Below are positions 26,901 through 34,882 of a DNA stretch of 64,000 nucleotides, piece after piece. This DNA comes from JAZKFT01 sp965246935 (lineage in GTDB: Bacteria > Bacteroidota > Bacteroidia > Chitinophagales > Chitinophagaceae). Location of the stretch: positions 248,001-312,000 of the forward strand of contig CBDFGC010000019.1 in the NCBI GenBank assembly GCA_965246935.1. Reading direction: 5' to 3'. Every line of letters begins with the position of its first letter. Position 1 is the stretch's first letter. The translations under genes were made by a program, and so were the position numbers. The notes below the pieces were generated by a model. That model saw only the letters and a list, made by a program, of their open reading frames with translations, made no database searches and was not told the origin of the DNA.

Positions 26901-27175
26901 GAGATGTTTTGCCCTTTATAAGTTACCCGTTGCGTTGCATAGCCTACAAATGAAAACTCCAGCACATCACCGGTTTTGGCTGCAATAGTAAACCTGCCAT
27001 TTGCATCCGTTTTCGTAATTCTGTTGGTGCCGGAAACTTTTACACTAACACCTTCCAGCGGTTGATTCCTGGTACTTTCCAGGATGACTCCGGTTACATT
27101 CGTTTGCTGGGCAGTTGCTACAATAGTAAACAGGAGTAAAAGCAGCGTACTAAGGCTTTTAAGGAAATTTGTCAT
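23951..27175 (-). CDS. SusC/RagA-family TonB-dependent transporter (pair 3)
   Basis: A 1074-residue outer-membrane transporter, first gene of a minus-strand operon. The start at 27175 is chosen from three facts: it gives a clean signal peptide (MTNFLKSLSTLLLLLFTIVA), upstream in-frame codons to 27274 look non-coding, and other family members start the same way. A carboxypeptidase-like domain is at about 25-100 (VTGVILESTRNQPLEGVSV). The plug follows with VVAMDLRRNPKELGYSV, PLFVVDGIIIDNQTLN and VTVLKGPEATALYGSQASSG; the barrel runs to the end. There is no STN domain. Its plug differs from SusC 1 and 2 (LKGPEATALYG instead of LKDASAAAIYG), matching the divergent SusD partner. Confidence 0.95.
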   Translation of the reverse strand: MTNFLKSLSTLLLLLFTIVATAQQTNVTGVILESTRNQPLEGVSVKVSGTNRITKTDANGRFTIAAKTGDVLEFSFVGYATQRVTYKGQNISLSLRNNGATELDEVVVAMDLRRNPKELGYSVQTVKGSDIQQTQRENFLNSLQGRVAGLTVTPTSGAAGASSGIVLRGFNTLSGNNQPLFVVDGIIIDNQTLNSNSQSGSGIGLASDGSNRNNDNTNRIADINPNDIESVTVLKGPEATALYGSQASSGAIIITTKKANSTSGKVLLTYDDNFRLQKITRYAKVNNDYGPGGSNNIPTAAPTSGQITSFGPLWKPDVVLYDNLHHFFKTGFSQTHNLSASFGTKDVGFRASGSYFDNYGVVPFNTYTKYNFKISNNTKIGKYVTITPSVAYTNADNLRPLKSTATSSGSGGYLLDLYAWPSNNDIRNYEDANGSKLLLFNLTNRNADYDNPLWSAKNNNSRDKIERVITTLGVDINPLSWLSVAGRFGYDTYKDDGYVFNHPNSYMLTSAIAGSLDNYYRKYTGYNHTITATARKKVGDFSARLLVGTMWQDFETKQFAIYGTNLIDSVGRDGNMYKGGAIISSTSFNPNDSGITSVNTRRRLLRNNNGQPNENIFRELAYFGEASIGYKGYAFLSYSHRFEKASPIPTKNNNYNYPGASLSLIVSDMFPAIKKGNIIDYLKLRASLANTARLNDPYSNQSFFVNNFSSTTLPVTYTYGFTNSNPELVPERQKTYEIGTEMRFLNNAITFEVAYYNTLCTNQIAQGYRASYATGFILNTQNSASLRNQGIEATLNVTPIRKKDFNWNVTFNFNHMWSKVLTLPASIGILNDYYNSDTYISNVRGGLIRNHPTGTITGSTYQRNNAGQIVINPSTGIPLVNTGNQLIAERTPNFTLGTLNSFRYKNWSLSFLWDWKVGGDIYNGTDQLLTALGKSQRTANRSTPVLVKGVLDDAFKNTATPTANTLSIVPQYLSSYYTALPDEEFIQKDVNWFRLRDLTLNYILPEKTIKRLKAIKGLSCFITGNDLILLTNYYGADPAVNSNNPGTNGVGGYGLDLGSAATPLSISFGLKANF

Positions 27176-27466
27176 AAGCGTTTTGGTTGAGATAAAAAAC
27201 AAATAAGCTATCTGCAGAAAGGATTCCACACACAACGTTGATAAAGATTTGGTTGCTATAAAGTTGGTACTCAACCTTACAGGACAGCAATAATACTTTC
27301 TTTGCTGCTAAAAGACAAAATATTTGTTAACAGAAAGGCAATCGCTTTTGATAATAAAGTCCACTGTTTTAATAGAGAATATTTTTTTTTCAATTTTGTT
27401 ATACGATTTGTTTCCCGGGAACAGCTTACTGCTGAATCCCTTTCCTTTGCTTTTAAACATTGCCCT

Positions 27467-28960
27467 ATGAGCTATAACTATTTGCCGCTTGATAAGAACA
27501 AACTTTCTTTTCAACAGGTGAAGTACTTGCTGCAATACGATCAGCAGATTTCCATCACGTTTGGGGCATGGGAAGCTATTGGCAATTGCCGCCGCTACCT
27601 GGATGAAAAACTGGCCGGGCATAATGATCTTTATTATGGCATTAATACCGGCTTTGGCTACCTGCACAATGTAAAAATTGACGATACGCAGGTACAGCAA
27701 TTACAGCATAACTTATTAATGAGCCATGCCTGTGGATTAGGGGAGGAAGTGCCTGCCCAAATTGTAAAACTAATGCTGGCCCTAAAAGTAAAAGGTCTTA
27801 GCTACGGATACAGCGGCGTACAAAACGAAACCGTACAGCGGCTGATGGATTTGCACAATCACAATATTGTACCGGTTGTGTACACGCAAGGCTCGCTGGG
27901 CGCCAGTGGCGATTTGGCCCCGCTCAGCCATTTATGCCTTCCCTTAATCGGGTTGGGCAAAGCGGATTATGAAGGTAAAAGATATGAAATAAAAGATTTA
28001 TACACTGAGTTGGGTTGGCAACCGTTGCAACTGCAAAGCAAGGAAGGCCTGGCACTGGTAAACGGCACCCAGTTTATGAGTGCGTATGGGCTTTGGTGCC
28101 TGGTACAATGCGATCAACTCCTGCAAATGGCCGACCTGATTGCAGCTATATCGTTAGAAGCGTTTGATGGCAGTCTGCAACCTTTTGCCGAACCCATCCA
28201 CCGCATCCGCCCACATAGCGGGCAGGTGCAAACGGCCGCTGCCATCCGCAATTATTTACAGAGCAGCCAAATAGCACCCGCTTCCGGCAAAGCCCTGCAA
28301 GATCCCTATTCATTCCGGTGCATACCGCAGGTGCACGGCGCTACCAAAGATGTATTTGCCCATGTGCTGCAAATTTTTCTGACGGAAATCAATTCCGTAA
28401 CCGACAACCCGAATATTTTTCCCGATGAAGATTTGATTTTGAGCGGCGGCAACTTCCATGGCCAGCCCCTGGCCATGGCGCTGGATTACCTGGCCATAGC
28501 TATGAGTGAAATAGCTAATATTTCGGAACGCCGTATTTACCAGCTCATCAGCGGACAGCGGGGCCTGCCGCTTTTCCTGGTGAAAGATGCCGGATTAAAC
28601 AGTGGTTTTATGATTCCGCAATACACGGCGGCAGGAATTGTAAGCCAGAATAAACAATTATGTACGCCTGCCTCTGTGGATAGTATTAGCAGCAGCAACA
28701 ACCAGGAAGACCATGTAAGCATGGGCGCCAATGCGGCTACCAAATGCTACCAGGTAGTGCAGAATGTGGCAAAAGTGTTGGGCATTGAATTGCTGACGGC
28801 GGCGCAGGCTTTGGAATTCAGAAGGCCGCAAAAAAGTTCGGCAGTAATAGAGGAAGTAGTAGCTGCCTTCCGGCAAAAAGTAAGCTTTAACGAACAGGAC
28901 CGGGTGCTGCACGATGATATGCAGGTAGCCATAGAATTTGTAATTTCATGGAAAAATTAG
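27467..28960 (+). CDS. hutH: Histidine ammonia-lyase
   Basis: A 497-residue enzyme that removes ammonia from L-histidine to give urocanate, the first step of histidine breakdown. The self-forming MIO cofactor triad A146-S147-G148 is in QGSLGASGDLAPL. Other family motifs are YGINTGFG (57-64), DNPNIF and SSNNQEDHVSMG. I start at ATG 27467; an upstream extension to 27302 adds 55 residues unlike any ammonia-lyase N-terminus. Paralogues acting on tyrosine or phenylalanine share the fold, but the downstream urocanate hydratase supports histidine. Two small toxin-antitoxin genes separate it from hutU. Confidence 0.93.
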   Translation: MSYNYLPLDKNKLSFQQVKYLLQYDQQISITFGAWEAIGNCRRYLDEKLAGHNDLYYGINTGFGYLHNVKIDDTQVQQLQHNLLMSHACGLGEEVPAQIVKLMLALKVKGLSYGYSGVQNETVQRLMDLHNHNIVPVVYTQGSLGASGDLAPLSHLCLPLIGLGKADYEGKRYEIKDLYTELGWQPLQLQSKEGLALVNGTQFMSAYGLWCLVQCDQLLQMADLIAAISLEAFDGSLQPFAEPIHRIRPHSGQVQTAAAIRNYLQSSQIAPASGKALQDPYSFRCIPQVHGATKDVFAHVLQIFLTEINSVTDNPNIFPDEDLILSGGNFHGQPLAMALDYLAIAMSEIANISERRIYQLISGQRGLPLFLVKDAGLNSGFMIPQYTAAGIVSQNKQLCTPASVDSISSSNNQEDHVSMGANAATKCYQVVQNVAKVLGIELLTAAQALEFRRPQKSSAVIEEVVAAFRQKVSFNEQDRVLHDDMQVAIEFVISWKN

Positions 28961-28964
28961 AGGT

Positions 28965-29207
28965 ATGGAAAATGTAACCGAACTACCTAAAGTGGCCAAG
29001 CTTAACAAGCAGCAGTTGGAAATGCTCAGACTTTTTGAAACCCCTTTTTCAGAAGAAGATTATTTAACGGTAAAGCGCCAGGTCGTGCAAATATTGAATA
29101 AGCAGTTGCAGGAGGAAATAAAAAAGCTGGAAAAAGAAAATGGATGGACTGCTGAAACCTACGAACAATGGGGACATGATCATGACAGAATATCCACTGG
29201 CAGATGA
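28965..29207 (+). CDS. Putative antitoxin of a PIN-type toxin-antitoxin pair
   Basis: An 80-residue acidic, helical protein (LNKQQLEMLRLFETPFSEEDYLTVKRQ, ending in an EEIKKLEKENGW helix). It starts 4 bp after hutH and overlaps the next gene by 4 bp (ATGA at 29204-29207), the classic antitoxin-toxin arrangement. I do not recognise a DNA-binding fold. The role is inferred from size and from its PIN-domain neighbour; it could instead be a small protein of unknown function. Confidence 0.72.
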   Translation: MENVTELPKVAKLNKQQLEMLRLFETPFSEEDYLTVKRQVVQILNKQLQEEIKKLEKENGWTAETYEQWGHDHDRISTGR

Positions 29208-29614
29208 CTGTTGTAATCGATACAAATACGCTGCTACAGTGCTTTTCAAGTACCAGCAGGCATTATCCTATATGGCAAGCTATCATTTCCGAAAAATTTA
29301 AGGTGATGGTAAGTATTGGTATTGTATTCGAATATGAGGAGGTATTAGGCCGGAAAGCGTCACCCGTAATTTCAAAAGTTATTATAGATGCATTATTGGA
29401 AAGCCCTAATGTCGAATTCATTGAACCTGATTTCAAATGGAATGCAATCATAGCTGATCCGGACGATGATAAATTTTTCGATACAGCAATTGCCGGTAAT
29501 GCAGATTTTGTTGTTACAAATGATAAGCACTTTAATGTTCTAAAAACCATTTCTTTTCCTCCGGTTCAAATCATTTCTTCTGATAATTTTTTAGAATTAA
29601 TTACTGGTTTGTAA
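29204..29614 (+). CDS. PIN-domain ribonuclease toxin (VapC-like, COG1569 type)
   Basis: A 136-residue PIN protein. Metal-binding acids are visible: D6 in VVIDTNTLLQ, E43 or E45 in FEYEEVLGR, and D89/D93 in DPDDDKFFDTAIAGNA, with a final D107 in VVTNDKHF. Such toxins cleave RNA, often tRNA, unless bound by the antitoxin. The gene overlaps the upstream small gene by ATGA and ends 15 bp before hutU, so both may be transcribed with the hut genes. Length is normal for this subfamily. Whether it is an active toxin is unknown. Confidence 0.85.
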   Translation: MTVVIDTNTLLQCFSSTSRHYPIWQAIISEKFKVMVSIGIVFEYEEVLGRKASPVISKVIIDALLESPNVEFIEPDFKWNAIIADPDDDKFFDTAIAGNADFVVTNDKHFNVLKTISFPPVQIISSDNFLELITGL

Positions 29615-29629
29615 TCCTATTATCATTCA

Positions 29630-31315
29630 ATGTCCGTCATCTCTGCGCATACCATTCCTGCCACCCCAACCGGTACAACGCTTTCCTGCAAAGGCTGGAT
29701 TCAGGAAGCAGCCCTGCGTATGTTGTTAAACAACCTGGACCCTGCTGTAGCCGAACGGCCGGAAGACCTGATTGTATATGGCGGCCGTGGCAAAGCGGCC
29801 CGTAACCACGAATCCCTGCACCTCATCATTAAAGCATTACAGGATTTGGAAGGCGACGAAACGCTGCTGATACAAAGTGGCAAACCGGTGGGCATTTTAC
29901 GAACGCATACCGATGCACCACGGGTACTCATCAGTAATAGCCAGTTGGTGCCCAAGTGGGCTACCTGGCAACACTTCGACGAATTAGAAAAAAAGGGCCT
30001 GATGATGTATGGACAAATGACGGCTGGTAGCTGGATTTATATTGGTAGCCAGGGCATTGTGCAGGGCACCTACGAAACCTTCAGCGCCATAGCTGATAAG
30101 CATTTTGGCGGCAGCCTAAAAGGTACCCTAAGCGTTACGGCCGGGCTGGGTGGTATGGGCGGTGCACAGCCGCTTGCCATTACCATGAACGGTGGCGTGT
30201 GCCTGGCTGCCGAAGTAGAAGAATGGCGGATTGACAAACGTATCGAAACAAAATACTTAGATGAAAAATTTACGGATATTGATGAAGCGATTGACCGGGC
30301 GGTAACCGCCAGACAAAACGGCGAAGGCATTAGCATTGGCGTGCACTGCAATGCGGTACACCTGCTTCAGAAATTATTAGATCGCAATATTCCTGTTGAT
30401 GTTTTAACCGACCAGACTTCTGCCCATGATCCGCTGATTGGGTACGTGCCACATACGCTAAGCAATGCGGAAGCCAATGTATTACGGGAAACAGATCCAT
30501 CAGCTTATATTGACTTGGCTTACAGCAGCATGAAGTTACACGTGGAGTTGATGCTGGAACTACAGAAACGGGGAGTTGTTACATTTGATTATGGCAATAA
30601 CCTGCGGGCAAGAGCAAAGGAGGCAGGCTTGCAAAATGCCTTTGATTTCCCCGGCTTTGTGCCTGCTTATATCCGCCCCTTATTTTGCGAAGGCAAAGGT
30701 CCGTTCCGGTGGGTAGCACTAAGCGGCGACCCTGCTGATATTGCCGTAACGGATGAAGTCATTTGTAACCTGTTTCCCAAAAATGAAAGCCTGCAACGCT
30801 GGATGCGGCTGGCGAAAGAACGGATAGCCTTCCAGGGATTACCTGCCCGTATTTGCTGGCTGGGTCAGGGGGAACGGGAAAGAGCAGGTTTGGCCTTTAA
30901 TGAGTTAGTCCGCACCGGCAAAGTGAAGGCGCCGATTGTAATTGGCCGAGACCATTTGGATACCGGCAGCGTAGCCAGCCCCAACCGGGAAACAGAAGCG
31001 ATGCTGGATGGAAGTGATGCCATAGCCGACTGGCCCATATTGAATGCCCTGTTAAACACAGCCGGTGGCGCCAGTTGGGTAAGCCTGCACCATGGCGGCG
31101 GCGTAGGCATGGGCTATAGCATTCATGCAGGTATGGTGATTGTGGCCGATGGAACACCGGAAGCAGCCGCACGTATCAGCAGGGTATTGCGCAACGATCC
31201 GGGCATCGGTGTTATCCGGCATGCCGATGCGGGTTATGATGTGGCAAAAGATATAGCCAGAAAATATGGATTAGATCTTTCAGATAGATTAGATGTTGTG
31301 CATCATGCTAAGTGA
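29630..31315 (+). CDS. hutU: Urocanate hydratase
   Basis: A 561-residue cytoplasmic NAD-dependent enzyme converting urocanate to imidazolonepropionate, the second step of histidine degradation. Recognisable parts are RPEDLIVYGGRGKAARNHES (25-45 region), LMMYGQMTAGSWIYIGSQGI, the dinucleotide-binding TAGLGGMGGAQPLA, LTDQTSAHDPL and GDPADIAVTD. Length is close to the family norm of about 555 residues. hutI and hutG or hutF are not visible downstream, so histidine breakdown is completed by genes elsewhere. The insertion of the toxin-antitoxin pair upstream is unusual. Confidence 0.95.
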   Translation: MSVISAHTIPATPTGTTLSCKGWIQEAALRMLLNNLDPAVAERPEDLIVYGGRGKAARNHESLHLIIKALQDLEGDETLLIQSGKPVGILRTHTDAPRVLISNSQLVPKWATWQHFDELEKKGLMMYGQMTAGSWIYIGSQGIVQGTYETFSAIADKHFGGSLKGTLSVTAGLGGMGGAQPLAITMNGGVCLAAEVEEWRIDKRIETKYLDEKFTDIDEAIDRAVTARQNGEGISIGVHCNAVHLLQKLLDRNIPVDVLTDQTSAHDPLIGYVPHTLSNAEANVLRETDPSAYIDLAYSSMKLHVELMLELQKRGVVTFDYGNNLRARAKEAGLQNAFDFPGFVPAYIRPLFCEGKGPFRWVALSGDPADIAVTDEVICNLFPKNESLQRWMRLAKERIAFQGLPARICWLGQGERERAGLAFNELVRTGKVKAPIVIGRDHLDTGSVASPNRETEAMLDGSDAIADWPILNALLNTAGGASWVSLHHGGGVGMGYSIHAGMVIVADGTPEAAARISRVLRNDPGIGVIRHADAGYDVAKDIARKYGLDLSDRLDVVHHAK

Positions 31316-31348
31316 CATTTTAAACTAATTATCTGATACGTAAAACGG

Positions 31349-31957
31349 ATGAATAAAGGGACGCTGATTTTTGTGGTTATTTGCTGGTGTATTCTGACAT
31401 TAATTGAGTACTATTTGCTTCCTTTTTTTATTATAGTATTATTATGGGTAAGCCTTTCGCTTGGGCTACTCGTTGTGGCAATCATTCAACTTATCAAACT
31501 TATAAAAGAACAAAATACTTTATCTAAACTTAGAATAGGAAAGGCCATTGTTTTTGCTGCTTTATTTTATTTGACCTTTGATCAGTCGCTCGTAAATGGG
31601 CTGATTGAAAAGGTGGACTGGAAAGTGTTTTACAACAAGCGAATGGATATTGTTGAAGAAGTGAAAAGTGGAAAGCTGCAACCTGACGGAAAGTTGAATA
31701 ATGGTGTTTGCAGACTGCCTTTTAAGTTTCCTATTCTGTCCAATGGTGGTAATGAAATTGTAATTTACCAAAATAAGCAAACTAACACCTGGACGGTTAA
31801 GTTCTGGATCTTTAGGAACTTTTTTGAAGAACCATCAACACAATTCATCTACACAAATGATAACGAAGAAGTGAAAGAACGTAACAGTAAAGTATTGAAT
31901 GACCCACAACGCAATTGGAAAATACAAGACGATTGGTATAGGGTAGCCGACGAATAA
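31349..31957 (+). CDS. Membrane protein of unknown function
   Basis: A 202-residue protein with two to three hydrophobic segments at about 5-55 (TLIFVVICWCILTLIEYYLL, FIIVLLWVSLSLGLLVVAII) and another at about 70-85 (AIVFAALFYLTFDQ), then a hydrophilic C-terminal half containing VKFWIFRNFFEEPSTQFIY. I recognise no family. The region is AT-richer than hutU, which suggests foreign or poorly conserved DNA. Confidence 0.6.
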   Translation: MNKGTLIFVVICWCILTLIEYYLLPFFIIVLLWVSLSLGLLVVAIIQLIKLIKEQNTLSKLRIGKAIVFAALFYLTFDQSLVNGLIEKVDWKVFYNKRMDIVEEVKSGKLQPDGKLNNGVCRLPFKFPILSNGGNEIVIYQNKQTNTWTVKFWIFRNFFEEPSTQFIYTNDNEEVKERNSKVLNDPQRNWKIQDDWYRVADE

Positions 31958-32063
31958 TAATAGTAGAATGCACAATAATATACTTACAAAACAGCGGCTG
32001 ATGCATGTCATTAACAACAGAAATGCTATTGAACAAGATAACCATATTTGAACTGACAAACCA

Positions 32064-32186
32064 ATGAATGCAACTCCTTCAACAAGCAGTGGAACGATAG
32101 ACGAACCCTTGCAACAGATGCCGGACGTTATCATTAAAACACCCATCGTAAAAGAACAAATTGTTTGCTACTTTGGCAACAGCTAA
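32064..32186 (+). CDS. Possible small protein (40 residues)
   Basis: An uninterrupted ATG-to-TAA frame encodes MNATPSTSSGTIDEPLQQ... ending CYFGNS, 14 bp before the alpha/beta-hydrolase start. It has no recognisable family and may be chance. It is reported because it is the only sensible frame in the 243-base gap and is tightly spaced to the next gene. Confidence 0.25.
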   Translation: MNATPSTSSGTIDEPLQQMPDVIIKTPIVKEQIVCYFGNS

Positions 32187-32200
32187 ACCTTTTACCCCTG

Positions 32201-33628
32201 ATGCAAACGAATGAACCTGAAAAAATTGACCGCCAGGCAGTCGTCATCATACATGGCATGGGCGAGCAGCGCCCGATGGATACCTTGCGATCGTTTGTAC
32301 AGGGGATTACCTACTGGATAAAGAACGGCGATAAGAGCCGGGATACCAAACCTTATTACTGGAGCCGACCGGATGGTATATCGGAGATGTATGAAACCCG
32401 CCGCATTACCATGCAGCAGTACAAGGGAAACCCCAAAACAGATTTTTACGAATTCTACTGGGCGCACCACATGCGTAATACATCCATGGATCACCTTATA
32501 CCCTGGATGAGTAAACTGTTATTTGCCCACAGAAAAGAAGTTCCTCCCCGGCTCAAAAAAATTCAGACAGTTGTACGTATCTTACTGCTGGCATTAATTG
32601 TATTAGCCGGGGTTATCTACTGGAACCGGGCGCCCATCATTCGTTATATCAAAGAACACTGGATACGCACGGCAGGTGTTCTTGCTTTGGTAACCTGGCT
32701 GTTACGTACGCTTAGCTGGGCTATTAAAAAGCCCATCAGCCAGATTGTGGTGAACACAGCAGGCGATGCCGCCCGTTATTTTAATCCCATGCCCTCCAAT
32801 ATTCAGGAGCGGAGCAGCATTCGCCGGGAAGGCATTGAATTTTTAAGAAAGCTGCACAACCGGACCGAAAAACCATATAGCCGGATTATAGTAGTTGGCC
32901 ATAGCCTGGGCTCGGTAGTAGCCTACGATTTAATACGCCTGCTATGGCAGGAAATGCACGAAACCTTTGAGCCTGCAGGGATGGCCTCTGAAACTTGTTT
33001 CAAAGAAATGAGCACCTACTCCAAAACGGCTGCTGATAAACATTACCGGATGAGCAACGAAGAGCTACAGCATTTTCAGAACCTGCAGCACCGGTGCTGG
33101 CAGCAGTACAAGGCCAATGGCAATAAATGGCTGATCTCGGATTTTATTACCTGTGCCGGCGCTATTGCCCATGCCGATTTTTTCCTGATCAATAAGCCGC
33201 CTTTTGCGGATTTAATCAAATACAAAGAATTCCCGGCTTCCCCACCCGTTATTGAGGGTGATGATATATCTGTGTTGCACTATCCCGATAAGAAAAAATA
33301 CGAATTCGGAAAAGATGCAAACGGCAATCCGGCAATAACTGAAATTGCACCACTCAACCATGCTGCCTTATTTGCCGTTACCCGCTGGACGAATATTTAT
33401 TTCACCTCTGACTTTGTAGGCAGTGCTGCACGCCGCATATTCCGGCAGGGAATAAAAGATATTGAAATAAAAAGAAAAGGATGGATGTTGCTGCCTGGTG
33501 GCCATACCAATTATTGGGATGATGAGCCTGGTAATAAAGCCCTCGAACACATTGCCTGTGCGATTGGTTTTCAGCAGGTGGCAAAACCGGTAGCAACTGA
33601 AAAAAGAGCAACGGGCAATAAGCAATAG
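32201..33628 (+). CDS. Alpha/beta-hydrolase-like protein with an internal two-helix membrane segment
   Basis: A 475-residue protein. The oxyanion-type motif VVIIHGMGEQRP is at about 14-25 and the nucleophile elbow IIVVGHSLGSVVAYD at about 229-243 (S235). Between them lie two hydrophobic segments, about 125-140 (VRILLLALIVLAGVIYW) and 157-172 (AGVLALVTWLLRTLSW), so the hydrolase may be membrane-attached or have a lid. The C-terminal half contains NEELQHFQNLQHRCW and a late GHTNYW that could supply the histidine. The start at ATG 32201 is chosen over 32165 because homology-like content begins there. The C-terminal tail EKRATGNKQ is encoded by a short repeated GCAATAAGCAATAGGC sequence. Lipase or esterase activity is plausible but not shown. 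Confidence 0.7.
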   Translation: MQTNEPEKIDRQAVVIIHGMGEQRPMDTLRSFVQGITYWIKNGDKSRDTKPYYWSRPDGISEMYETRRITMQQYKGNPKTDFYEFYWAHHMRNTSMDHLIPWMSKLLFAHRKEVPPRLKKIQTVVRILLLALIVLAGVIYWNRAPIIRYIKEHWIRTAGVLALVTWLLRTLSWAIKKPISQIVVNTAGDAARYFNPMPSNIQERSSIRREGIEFLRKLHNRTEKPYSRIIVVGHSLGSVVAYDLIRLLWQEMHETFEPAGMASETCFKEMSTYSKTAADKHYRMSNEELQHFQNLQHRCWQQYKANGNKWLISDFITCAGAIAHADFFLINKPPFADLIKYKEFPASPPVIEGDDISVLHYPDKKKYEFGKDANGNPAITEIAPLNHAALFAVTRWTNIYFTSDFVGSAARRIFRQGIKDIEIKRKGWMLLPGGHTNYWDDEPGNKALEHIACAIGFQQVAKPVATEKRATGNKQ

Positions 33629-34056
33629 GCAAATCAAATACAGAAATTACTACACCCTGATTGAAAATGAAATAATGCTCAGGCTTCCCTACTATTTTTT
33701 GCTGATTATTTCTATACAAGTATTATAGATTTTTTATGCAAACCGGGCGTTGACATTCACGGATTTAATCGGGTTAGCGCCCAATCCTGATGATGTTATG
33801 ATGTAGTATAGACGGGGGTTTAAAGGCGTTGCCCAATAAATACCTGGGATGCTTCATCGACTACCATTTGATTGATTATTATTTCCATTGAAACAAATAC
33901 TTGGTTCCACCAGACTATTATCGCAGCCGCTGCCAGTTCTGCTACTATATCTATCGGCAAAATCAGCCGGTTTACCGGTAAAATGTATCTTTTGATAGCC
34001 TGCGGAATATCTTTAGCCTTTGCCCATTAATTTAATACACATTTGAATTTATTGCA
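33629..34056. other. Gap before the T9SS protein, no gene seen
   Basis: This 428-base region holds no plausible frame. It begins with GCAAT-type short repeats overlapping the preceding stop codon. The 80 bases before 34057 are AT-rich, with TATCTTTTG-like sequence near 33988 and CGGTTTACCGGTAAA near 33969; a promoter is expected but not resolved. Confidence 0.45.
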
Positions 34057-34824
34057 ATGAAAATTAATTGTATCTGTTTTAAAAAGTGTTTGCTGGCATT
34101 AGCAGTTTGTTATTTTTTATTCGCTGGCAGGGGAATAGCCCAAACCGGCATATTGGTAACCTATTATAATGGAACCGAACAGGGGTATTCAGTAGCAACA
34201 TCGGGAAAGTTGTATTTCCAGAATGGCAACCTGCAAATAGCAGTAACCAATGCTTCCACACCTGTAAGCATACCTGTATCCATCATCAGGAAAATTACTT
34301 TTTCGCCTTCTACGGTGCCATTACGGATGGTTGACTTTACCATTTTTAATGAAAAGGCACAGGTAAGATTGACATGGACAACAGCAAATGAAGTGAATAC
34401 TTCGCATTTTGTAATTGAGAGAAGTGCTGATGGAACTAATTATGAAAGTATTGGGCAGGTAACTTCTTTAAATATCAGTACTGGCGGCAATTACAATTTT
34501 GCTGACCAGTTTCCGAAAACAGGCGTTAGTTACTACCGGTTAAAACAAGTAGATGCCGATGGCAAATATGAGTACAGCAAAGTTTTGACGGTGAAAAGAA
34601 CCATCTCTGACATGATTACAATCCTGCCGAACCCTGCCACCGGTTATTTTAAGATAACCAGCACCACAACAGATCCGCTACATGTAAAAATCTATGCTGC
34701 GGATGGCCGGTTAATTGTCTCCGGCATGTATACACCCGGCGAGCAAATCTCCATCAGCAAGTTAATACCAGGAATGTATATGGCCACTATTAATGACAAA
34801 ACATATAAACTGATTAAACAATAA
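34057..34824 (+). CDS. Small T9SS-exported protein of unknown function
   Basis: A 255-residue secreted protein. The signal peptide ends near residue 29 (GRGIAQ). A short module at about 33-88 (LVTYYNGTEQGYSVATSGKL ... IRKITFSPS) resembles the DSITF-type N-terminal modules of Bacteroidota secreted proteins. A fibronectin-like VDFTIFNEKAQVRLTWTTANE...SHFVIERS domain follows. The last 70 residues (ITILPNPATGYF ... YKLIKQ) are a type A T9SS sorting domain. It lies 58 bp before the large beta-helix gene, and both start with DSITF-like modules, so they may form one operon. No catalytic residues seen. Confidence 0.85.
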   Translation: MKINCICFKKCLLALAVCYFLFAGRGIAQTGILVTYYNGTEQGYSVATSGKLYFQNGNLQIAVTNASTPVSIPVSIIRKITFSPSTVPLRMVDFTIFNEKAQVRLTWTTANEVNTSHFVIERSADGTNYESIGQVTSLNISTGGNYNFADQFPKTGVSYYRLKQVDADGKYEYSKVLTVKRTISDMITILPNPATGYFKITSTTTDPLHVKIYAADGRLIVSGMYTPGEQISISKLIPGMYMATINDKTYKLIKQ

Positions 34825-34882
34825 GGCTTTAAAAACAAGATATTTTATAAATACAAATGGCTAAAGCTTTTAAGTAATAAAA

